From positions 21,047,589 through 21,111,588 of the forward strand of contig NC_052486.1 of NCBI RefSeq assembly GCF_009730915.1: 64,000 nt of DNA, given 5' to 3'. The notes under the pieces are model-generated. The model had not been told where the DNA came from. It did not search any database and was given only the letters and a program-made list of their open reading frames with translations. Below are positions 37,401 to 47,400 of the stretch, piece after piece. The stretch is from Dioscorea cayenensis subsp. rotundata. Its lineage: Eukaryota; Streptophyta; Magnoliopsida; Dioscoreales; Dioscoreaceae. A program made the translations under genes and the position numbers. Every line of letters starts with the position of its first letter. The stretch's first letter is position 1.

Positions 37401-39311
37401 GCAAGAGCTGGTATGGTTTTTCAAATTTTCAATTCTACATTTTAGTTCTGTTCTTTTAGAAAAAGAGGTAAGTCATATTTAGTTGTTTTGGTTCCATTTT
37501 GTTTATAGAAAGACATGAACCTTGATAATAAGTAAATTAAAAGGCTCAATATATGTAGTACCACCTTTTGTTCAAAACTTTCTTCATGGTTGGCAGGGAT
37601 TCTCATCTTGTTTCGTCTGCTCAACCGGATCACATATTATTGTTATGGTTATTGAATAACATATAATTCCATTAGTCTACTTGATTAAGAGTTGGCAATA
37701 TGATGAGATTACCTGAGTGAAAATTTTAATAGCAAGAATGGTTTTAGAGTGTCAGACGACTTGATAGTCTCTCTCATTTTTTGTTTTTCCGCTTTTATGT
37801 TCTTCTTTAGTTGGTAGCATACATGGATTTTTGACATGTTGCTGAGAAAAATTTGGTGAGTTAATCAGAAAACTTGTTGAGTCTGAACAAGATGTCTTTA
37901 TAGTATCATTTGGGTTCACCACTCCTAGGATGGACAAGGACAACTTTGAGTTACCTTACCTAGCAATAAGTGCCCAAAAAAGGTGAAATTATGAGCAGAA
38001 TGCGCTAACTTTAACCCATAACAATGATACAAGTACATGGCCTACTTTACCCCAAGATTAAGTGTCATGCCACTAACCAAAAGGGAAGTGGCTGAAAAGG
38101 GGAGAGGATTTGGTTCATTTAGTTTCTCCACATATGCAACACCCATTATGAATGTTCTATAAGAGCACCTTAAAACGATCAGGAGAGTACACTTGATTAA
38201 AACAAGTTAGCTTTTAGTTGAGAGCATCACATTTTTGCCAAGTTTGGTAGTTCTTCCCCAGATTGGATCCCATGGATCAAGCCATTGGATCTGCACCATG
38301 TGATAATAAGCTATACATGAAGTCATCAATCTCAAATGTCATTGTCTTGTAGCACATATCTAGTGGCTTGGTTCCCTGAAATCTTGACTCTCACAAAATG
38401 TTCAATTAGTAGAAAGATAACCATATGTCTTCTCTATCTCTGGAGTCAAGACTACTGCCCAACTCCTAAAAGTAAAGACCTAGTAGTACCATTTGAAGAA
38501 CCTAGTTACAAGGGGGCCAGGCAACTCTTATTGTTTTTTGAACATTTGCTGAGGATGATGCAGAATATATACATGTGGATTACATAAACGATTAAAACCT
38601 ATAGTGGCCTATAAAGTTTGGATCATTGTTTGTTTTGGCCTCTAAAGTAAAAATATGCTCATTCTAACCTTGAACTCTGCAAATCTGAGTACTCTATTCA
38701 TCCAAAGTAAGAACTCTGCAAATCTGAGTACTCTACTCTATTCATCCAAAGTGGATTTACGCAAATGTGCTGCAATTTTTGGCCACATTAGTCTATGTTG
38801 GACAGAGAGGGTCCAAATGACAGATGTGAAGTATTCGGGGGGTCAAATGAACAAATTTTTTTTATTATTTTGTTATTATTATTTTTTTAATTTTAAAACC
38901 GGAAAGAACAGTGATCCAAACTTTAGGGGCCCTTCGTGGTTTTAAACCATCTCATAAACTGAAAAAAATAAGTCGAAAACCTGTAGGATATATGAGAATA
39001 CCTCATTTAAAGAACTACAGCAATATGTATTCATCTTTTCTGGTTTATGTTCAACCAAATACATCCACATATAACTTAGCTATCAAATTCATAATTTTCA
39101 TTTGCGTTATACTATTCAATCACACACTTTGTTGTATCGATGCTCTTGAATCAATTGTTTTACACATTGCTGCCTCACTAACTGGTCATATTATTTGCAG
39201 GAAGTGTTGAAAAGAGAAAGTGGAAGACATGGAGGAGGTTTCTCAGTTATGTTTGTGGTTCTGGTGGCAATTTTGGGGATTATTATTGGTTATATTATCA
39301 AGAAAACATAA
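34440..39311 (+). CDS. VAP27: Vesicle-associated membrane protein-associated protein (VAP27 type)
   Basis: Eight exons: 34440-34491, 34707-34777, 34870-34951, 35075-35190, 35290-35451, 35575-35619, 37333-37410, 39201-39311, giving 238 residues. VAP proteins are tail-anchored in the ER and tether it to plasma membrane, endosomes or autophagosomes by binding FFAT motifs. The MSP domain (residues about 8-130) includes LQLTNKTD-type text (MQLTNKTDQYVAFKVKTTNP), KKYCVRPNTGVVLPG and EAPPDMQCKDKFLLQ, the expected ligand-binding face. A serine/proline/glutamate-rich linker, a coiled coil (KLTQEKNRAIQQNQKLMQEL) and a C-terminal membrane segment (VMFVVLVAILGIIIGYII) with a KKT tail follow. Introns 6 and 7 are each about 1.7-1.8 kb. 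It lies 3.4 kb downstream of the FFAT-bearing ORP on the same strand. Confidence 0.93.
38671..38752. repeat. Short tandem repeat in VAP27 intron 7
   Basis: Two copies of a unit of about 40 bp (38671-38709, 38710-38752) contain GAACTCTGCAAATCTGAGTA and TATTCATCCAAAGT. The second has an extra CTACT. Confidence 0.8.
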
Positions 39312-39793
39312 AGAGTTCCAAATTGTGGTCCTCACTGAGAAAAGTCTTTTTTTATTAAAAGGACTAGTTATTTTCTTCATCAAAGAACAAAAGTACTGAT
39401 TTGCATCCTTAGGCTTGCATTTTGTATGATCAATTCATTATTGTGTCTTAATGTTAATTATTTGTGCTAATGAAAAATGTAAAACATTTGGAACATTTTG
39501 TTCAGATTTCTCAGAACTCTGTTGCATATTATATTTAAATTTGCATGTAAATTTTAGCATTTAAATTTTCATTCATTGAAGATATATATATATACACTTA
39601 GTTGAGCATAATGTATTCCTTATGTGCAGATATACCCTTATAAAATTTAAAATTCCATGAATTCCACTGAAAAAAAAAAGATTTATTTGCCAATAACCAT
39701 TACAAAGCCAATAACAATATATGAAAATCAACATGGAACACAAACAATAATTAATCATAAACTAGTGCATGTAACAAGCTTGCATGCACCATC

Positions 39794-40429
39794 TCAAGTT
39801 GGCACAAAGAAGTCCTCTTCTTCCACCATCCATATCTTCATTACCACCGCAATAACCACCACCACAACCACCAACACCACTGCACCAAAACGACCAAACT
39901 TAACACTTCGGTTTTTCTCAAAAACCTCCTTCTTTTCACCATCATCATCATCTTCTTCTTCTTTTTCATTTCTTTTGAATTTCTTCTCATCACTCTCATC
40001 TTTGTCATTCTCTTCTTCTTGTACTTCTTCTCCTTTTTCATCAACATCATCATCAATGAGACAAGAATGAGTGCAAGAACAATCAGGGATGATGGCCTTC
40101 AACAAAAGATCATTATCATTATCATCATCATGAACATCATCAAGATAATGATCATTATTTTTAATATCATTATTGGACTCATGGTTGTTGTTCCAGTTAT
40201 GGAAGGCTGCTTCAAGCAAAGCAAGCCGGCAGGCAACATGATCCAAATGCTCTGGTTTGTTCTGAGAATTGATTTCCATCTCTCTGGCCAAAAGATTGTT
40301 TAAGAATCCAAATTTCGCCTGAATATCGATGCCGGTGCTCTCTAGTTCATGACTTGCCGGAGAAACAAGCAGTGGTGTCAATTGAGTTTCCAGTTCTTGT
40401 ATCTTCTTCTCAAGAACAAGTCCCATCAT
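39794..40429 (-). CDS. Acidic, tail-anchored plant protein (DUF7610-like)
   Basis: A single-exon frame of 211 residues from the ATG at 40429; a second ATG follows at once. The frame is open further upstream but without an ATG. The N-terminal third is helical (LEKKIQELETQLTPLL, then LNNLLAREMEINS and LACRLALLEA-like text) and is followed by CSCTHSC, a long Asp/Glu/Lys-rich tract and a strongly hydrophobic segment (AVVLVVVVVVIAVVMKIWM) close to the C-terminus, ending FFVPT. This architecture resembles a plant-specific family of uncharacterised small proteins that I recall as DUF7610. The assignment is from memory of its shape and the function is unknown. It is convergent with VAP27, about 480 bp apart. 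Confidence 0.6.
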   Translation of the reverse strand: MMGLVLEKKIQELETQLTPLLVSPASHELESTGIDIQAKFGFLNNLLAREMEINSQNKPEHLDHVACRLALLEAAFHNWNNNHESNNDIKNNDHYLDDVHDDDNDNDLLLKAIIPDCSCTHSCLIDDDVDEKGEEVQEEENDKDESDEKKFKRNEKEEEDDDDGEKKEVFEKNRSVKFGRFGAVVLVVVVVVIAVVMKIWMVEEEDFFVPT

Positions 40430-40632
40430 TCCCTCTTCTTCTTCTTCTTCTTCCTCTTTATTTCTATATATATATTGGTTTAATATTAATGTGTTTGAGA
40501 GGTTTGGGTTCAAGGGACGCAACGGTTCTTTTCTTAATTTCAGTGTGGCGTTTCATTGTGTTGGTTGATGGGAATTTTTCTTATATACCCCTGCATAATA
40601 TGGTTATTAGTGTATGTAGATAATCTCATTAA

Positions 40633-40858
40633 AGTAGAATACCTTTTAATATAGTCAATTTGTCCCATTAGTCCCTCTAATATGATTTGTCCTTAGGAGA
40701 TCTCTGTATTTTAATTTTTAAAAAATATAAGTCCTTATAGAGATCTTTTAGGGACAAATTAAAATACTTGGACCTCCTAAGGGCAAATCATACTAGAAGG
40801 ACTAAAAAGATAAATTAACTATATTATAGAGACTAAATAGGTTATTCGGTATTCTACC
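40633..40858. mobile_element. MULE-type MITE, 226 bp
   Basis: The terminal inverted repeats begin AGTAGAATACC on the left and end GGTATTCTACC on the right, with homology continuing inward (AATTTGTCCC-type text, AGTCCCTCTA/TAGAAGGACT). A perfect 9 bp target duplication TCTCATTAA flanks it (40624-40632, 40859-40867). It lies in the promoter region of the DUF7610-like gene. Confidence 0.85.
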
Positions 40859-40867
40859 TCTCATTAA

Positions 40868-41459
40868 TAGAAAACTCAGTGTTCTTGATAATTGTGCTGC
40901 AATTTATGAGGATAATATTTAGAAGTCAGGGTTTTTTTTTTCATGCTGAAAATATAAAAGGAAATTAGGACTCTAAATTATAGTTTATATTTCCTTTTTA
41001 TTTCTTTGTAATTAAGTCAAATATTGTGATAAGATATATTTTGAGTAAATATTAAAAATAGAAGATTTGAAATGTAAAATAAGTGAACAAGGCGCCTGTT
41101 GAATGCAGTTTGGTTGAAATTCATATCTCAATTTAAAAGTCAATGTTAATTTAAAGGAAATTAACAAATGATTTTTTTTTTCAGATGCATATAAAACTTA
41201 CAAAAGAGAGTTCAAGACTACAAATAATGACTTACATGGGATGTGAATACAGTATTTCCCACAATGAACAATCACCTTGTAAAAAGAAAATCACATAAAT
41301 TTGTGAAATACAACAGAGAGTTTTCTCTGCCGTCGTTATTCCTGGTTTGTCGATATTCATTATTACTTGTATGGGCTGTCAATGGGTTCTGGCTCCCTGT
41401 AACAAGATTCACAAATCTTTCAGTTTATGTTCATCGAAAGAAAATTTCAACATCTAATG
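40868..41459. other. Intergenic, downstream of FMO-A
   Basis: No gene. From about 41243 the sequence matches the DNA downstream of FMO-B (about 54150 on; shared CACATAAATTTGT, TTGTATGGGCTGTCA, TTCTGGCTCCCTG), marking the 3' edge of the tandem duplication. Confidence 0.6.
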
Positions 41460-44400
41460 CTAATCATAAAATGCATTATTTCTTGCACATTGTAAAATAG
41501 AAACCTTAGAGAAGGCAGAGATGGATTTCCCGGTCCAATATTCAGTATCCCAGTCATCTCGAAACCCGTCAATGCCAGACTTGAAGCTCTCGATAACTGC
41601 ATGATACATCTGTATTTTCCATTCCTCTATCGATGGCAAACTGACCTCAGAAGCTAACCAATTCAGATACTCAATCTGTAGTTTAAGATCATATGGGTTA
41701 ACTGAGTGATGTCAGTTCAATGAAAATGCGCAGACTAAAATGCTAGTGTTACCAACCTCATTGGGATGAAGACTGTGAGTATGATGTTTAGGTTGCCCTA
41801 CATGCTCTAATTCCTGATAATATGCTTCAATTGATGCCATCAGGGTCTCTTGTGATGATAATGTCACTTTGCCCGATAAAACTTGGGCTATCCACTTGGA
41901 CTGTAGCTCTAATGTCATGAAAAAACTCGCCTGGGCAAAATAGCACAAAATGTTTTAGTCTTTGATTCCCAAAGATTGGATAGCTTCATCAAGAATTGAT
42001 TCATTATTGTTGTCCTTGTCCATGAAATATGAGCTACAGATGGATTTTCAGTTGTTGCATGGAAAATCTTAAATCCTTTTCAATAGGTATTCAAACAAAA
42101 ATCCAAACTGAAGGTGTAGGATTTCAGATGTATCAGCAAACCTTATTAGGTATTCCCACAAAAGAAAGCCAAGGGGCCACGGCGGGAGGGAAAACATGCT
42201 TATATAGAGGTCCGACACGGTTGTCTTCAATGCTTATAAACTCATTTGTTTCTAGGAAAGGGAAATGGTACTCGTAACTGTAAGTAATATCAAATCATGA
42301 GAAAACATAGATTGATTAGAGAATCATTAAGTAATCAAGTAACTAGTTCCATTGTCTAGAGGATTAGGATAGCATACCCTGTGCAATAGAATATACAATC
42401 AGCATGAAGTGATGCACCATCATCAAATTCCACTTCACAATCTTCATGGACACATTTTACCTGTGTGAAAAACACAGATTTTCTTGCATCAGTAGTATGT
42501 TGAGTATGATGTGGTAAATATAATTTACCTCAATTATCTCACAAGCAAGAAAGATAGATTATCTGCACACATCTGTAAGGAACAATAAAGAAGACGCATC
42601 TCAGTAATTGAAAATGTATTTACCATTTTGTGTTGCCAAATATTATCATGTTTATCTAACTTTCCAACTACAGTATCTTTTGCTCTTGAGGTTATATGCA
42701 CTTCCTTCGCTACTTTTGAAATTTCTCTAGAGATATCAAAGGAACTGGCTGACATTCCAATCAATACCACAACCTGTATCATGAATAGAGGGGGAAAAGG
42801 GATAATTTATTGTAAACATCAATTGAGTGTTTCCTCAAGAAGAACATAATAAATACCGACTTTTTGATAGATTTAAGAGTGAATACTAGTATGGCAAATA
42901 GTTAAACATATTAAGTGCTATAATTTTATCAACATTCATCTTGGTGGTCATCATCACGATTACTTAACTTTGCACAAGAATATATGTGTGTGTGTGCATG
43001 TGCGTGCATATTAGCACTGTATTAGACCATTTGAAAAAGATGAGGATACAAGATAATAGCACTGTACTTGAAGAGAAGCTGATTACATTTTACACCAAGC
43101 ACAATTTCCTGCAGGAAATATTTTGCTTCTCATCATGCAGCTACTCAATTGTTTTTATTGTTCACTGTATTAACAATATTCAGAATCAAACTTGGAAAAC
43201 ACTGTGTTGACAGCATGAAATTCAAAATTTTTATATTATAAACTCATGCACTTACCTTTTCTTTTAGCATAAATTTCTTTTTGTGCTTTGTTGGGTACTT
43301 TGTGTTTATTGAGTAGGCAGTTAGGTACTAGGAACAAAAGGAATAAAAATTAGAGTGAATCAGAGTGAAACGAGCAACAAAGCACATTCCCAAAGAAGAG
43401 AACGGTCTAAGCACAGACGTGCAGATCATTGTCAGGGAGAGATTGAAAAGCATAGCCTAAACAGTCTTTCTTCTCAGAGCACAATTGTGCTTAAAGAGAA
43501 TAGATGTGCTCCTTGGCCGTGCTCATTGCTAAAGTTCCAAAAATCATGAAAAATTCAGTCCCTAGCATGACTGATGCTCCCCTAGAGCATAGCTGTCACA
43601 AGATTTCTTCGCACGCTCGGTAAGGTTGGTGCCTTACCGAAGGGAGATGGCCAAGGAGGCCAAGCTAGGCCAAAATCCAAGTCCAAAAAAAGTTGATGTC
43701 AGTTCGATCGTCTGAGCGGTGCGCGGGACGCACACATGATGTGGTAAATTATATTTACCACATCATACTCAACATACTACTGATGCAAGAAAATCTGTGT
43801 TTTTCACACAGGTAAAATGTGTCCATGAAGATTGTGAAGTGGAATTTGATGATGGTGCATCACTTCATGCTGATTGTATATTCTATTGCACAGGGTATGC
43901 TATCCTAATCCTCTAGACAATGGAACTAGTTACTTGATTACTTAATGATTCTCTAATCAATCTATGTTTTCTCATGATTTGATATTACTTACAGTTACGA
44001 GTACCATTTCCCTTTCCTAGAAACAAATGAGTTTATAAGCATTGAAGACAACCGTGTCGGACCTCTATATAAGCATGTTTTCCCTCCCGCCGTGGCCCCT
44101 TGGCTTTCTTTTGTGGGAATACCTAATAAGGTTTGCTGATACATCTGAAATCCTACACCTTCAGTTTGGGTCCCCTAGAGCATAGCTGTCACAATATTTC
44201 TTCGCACGCTCGGTAAGGTTGGTGCCTTACCGAAGGGAGATGGCCAAGGAGGCCAAGCTAGGCCAAAATCCAAGTCCAAAAAAAGTTGATGTCCGTTCGA
44301 TCGTCCGAGCGGTGCGTGGGACGCACACATGATCGAGGATCCTAGCCAGGAATGCCGAGCAAGTATCACATGGGCCGGTGTTACGTTTGACCGAGAGCTT

Positions 44401-47400
44401 GCCAAGCAGCGCACAGGGAGTGATGAGCGTGACCGAGGAACCTTGACCGAGAATGATCGTGATCGAGGGGAAAGGCCGAGGGGGCCGAAGATTGGCTAAG
44501 TATTGGCCGATCACCCGAGTCAAGCGTAAGCACCGATATTGTATTGTCGGTCAGCTTGATCGGGCGGGGCGTGAGAGGGCTCTTGCCCAGCTATGAGCCG
44601 AGACAACATATATAGGCGTGACCTAGCCCGAGACATGGGTAAAGACATGGAGTGGCATGGCCCAAGGAGTGGGCAAGGCATGGCACGACATGACCCAAGG
44701 CATGGGCATGACTTGACATGGCATGGCCCAAGGTGTGGGCGTGGCATGGCCCAAGGTGCGGGTCACATCGGTATGACGCGAACGGCAGGGCTGAAACAGG
44801 AGGCATGATGCGGGCTGACGCTAGTAGTACGGCCGGTATGGGCAAGAGAGGTTATCTCTTTGGCTCTTTGCCTTTGCCTATAAAAGGGGATGAAGAGCAA
44901 TGGGAGAAGATCATCTTGAGCTTCCTTGGAGAGACGGATTTCTCCCTTAGAGTTCTTGATCCTTTGATCCTTGGTGGGTTATTGGGCATCCCTTGGTCCA
45001 GAGTCTTAGGGAGGTTAAGACTTTGGGCTACCTTCATCCTTTGGGGGTTGGGTAAAGGGCATGGCCGGTGTTGTTAAGGCTCATGGTGTAACCTTGACTT
45101 CATTCTAGAGAGTTTAAGTTTTTCTCTCTTATCTCTGGTTCTTTCCTTTCTTGTTTCCTTGTCTCGTGGGTGTGGTTGCTTGTATCATTGCTTGTAGGGG
45201 CACAGAAGTGCAATCCTTGGACTTGGGATGGGTTGGTGCACGCGGTGCGTAGCCAATCGCCACACGGGTCGAGTGACGCTCGGTCAGTCCCATGACAATA
45301 GCCATGCTTCTTCAGAAAACGGGTATGCTTTTTCCTTTTTTTTGTACTTTGTTTTCATTTTTAATAAAAATAGCAGGTCATTATAACAAGGAAGATCCTT
45401 ACCCACCACGAATTGATGTAGAAGCGATAGAGAGGCGAAGACAGTTCCCAGTCTATGAAGCACGGACACGCCAATCTCCTCGACTTACCGGTGTCTGACG
45501 TGAACACGCCGTTGACACAATCAGACACGGTGTTTGACACTCTTGCTACCAAGGCAGCCGCCATCGCTATCAAAGCCCTCATTGCCGCCACGGTTACTTC
45601 TTTTGTTGAAAGGTCAAAGAAGTTGGGCTCTTAGCTGGGTCTTAGGCTTGCAGTGGTTGGGGTCATAGGCTTTGCCGACATGGGGCTTGTGGGAGGATCG
45701 GAAAAAAGAGGGAGGTGATGAAAGGTGGAGAAAAGGATGATGGTTGTGGGAGAGGGGGAGACGGCTATAAGATGAGCTCTCACCTTATAGGCGGAGGCTT
45801 TTTTTTTAAGATCTACAATTTTTCTCTCAAATCCAGGTGATCCTAGCCATTGATTGTTTGTAACACACATGTATGGTCTATGCTAATGGGTCCATTTTCC
45901 TTCTCATCAAATAAGAAGATATGATTTCTAACATACATAAAAATAAATAAATACAAACAAAAACCAAAATAAATTACAAATCCAATAATCTAACATACTT
46001 AAATGGAAAATATAATCATTTGCATTTACAATAAATATTTTACTTAATATATACATTATATATATATATATATATATTTTAAAAAAAATTATTGTCGTGT
46101 CCCACAATACCTGTGTCCTTAATTTTTAGAAATTACCGTGTCGCAGTGTCCGTGTTATGTCGTGTCGCCTTATCTGTATACATGCTTCATAGCTCCCAGT
46201 CGATCCCCCAGGAGCCGCAGTTCTCCATTCCTACTCACCATGAGCAATACGAGAGAGGTTGACTCAACAATGGTTTGGTGAGACCAAAATTATTGATTGA
46301 GAAGTTCTCAAGGAGGTGAGTCTCTGAGGTCCCTCAGCTGTTTAGAGTGGGGGCGTGGTGCTGCATGATTATGATAGATGAGGCCATCTATTGGAAGCTA
46401 ACTCTGGAGGTCCTGACGATGTTTACAATCACCACCGAAGCTCTCAGCTGGAACTGCGTCGACCAGGTTCTAGCTGCATGGTGCATTACACAGATTAAGC
46501 AACACGGACTTTGCAGTGCTCTTGGGGCTCTGACGCCGACTTCACACAAACCCCAAAGTACAAGGTGTTGGATATCTCCCACACCCTCAGTACACCGCAA
46601 GAATGCTGGCAATGGTGGGGCACCGGCAGGACCTACGACCCACGGTGATCGAAGGCCCCTTCCTTACGCTTCCTAATGTTAAGGTATGTTTATACACTCC
46701 TTAATCATTCCATTACAGAGGGGAGATATCACCAAGGTGGTTAGTACACGAGACTTCCTCAACCGGTTAAGTATGGAAGATGGCTTTCCACTCTAGTTGA
46801 GGCATGCAATCACACAGTTCCTTTATTACCAGGTGATGGACCCCTAGGTTGGAGTCATCTTCACCAGTCCTTACATCACAAGGCTTTTCCATGGGATGGG
46901 TCTTCTAGAAGAGACTGATGAGATGAGGGTGGTCGACAAATCTTCCTTGATCACCCTGGAGACATTGAGGTCCACGAGGATGTTGCGCCCAATTTGGACC
47001 TTAAGTGGCATCATCTATAAGATCGTTGATGCAACAACACCCCAAGAGCATGTTCCAACTCCAACCAAGGCCATTTCCTTTTCCCCGACAACAACAGCTC
47101 CTGCCTCACCTTCATCTTCACCATAGCTCCTATTCCATCACCCATAGCAAGAAATCCCCTAGCTCTTGATTTCATCGATCACCTCGCGACAATAGAGGCA
47201 CATCAGAGCTGGGAAGCTTCAGTTCTTCTCCAAATCGCCAAGCACCTCGACATCCAGGTGCCATCTCCACCCCGACCATTTCGCACTCCATGTGAGACAT
47301 CAAGATGAACATTACGGACCTATTAGATGGCGACAACACTGAGAGTGCGGATTTTTTATCACTTCGCCAGTTTTTGTATTATTTTATTATAATATAATTC

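Larger units (their letters stand above)
44182..45302 (+). mobile_element. Solo LTR with 5 bp target duplication
   Basis: The LTR itself is 44187-45297 (1111 bp). It begins TGTCACAATATTTC and ends CCCATGACA, and is flanked by ATAGC on both sides (44182-44186, 45298-45302), the size expected for LTR elements. It contains a TATA box and a minisatellite (listed separately). It is GC-rich compared with its surroundings and lies inside the 5' LTR of the older element. No internal region is present, so it is a solo LTR left by LTR-LTR recombination. The open frames across it are low-complexity repeats, not genes. Confidence 0.88.

Noticed and set aside
39657-40303. Plus-strand Thr/Ser/Ile-rich frames
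   Set aside because: They are antisense shadows of the acidic DUF7610-like gene on the minus strand.
42842-43210. Possible extra exon in FMO-A intron 2
   Set aside because: The segment matches non-coding intron 2 of FMO-B and contains stops in the needed frame.
44175-45077. Several overlapping frames on both strands, rich in Met, Pro, His and Cys
   Set aside because: They are produced by the GGCATGGCCCAAGG minisatellite and the GC-rich body of the solo LTR.
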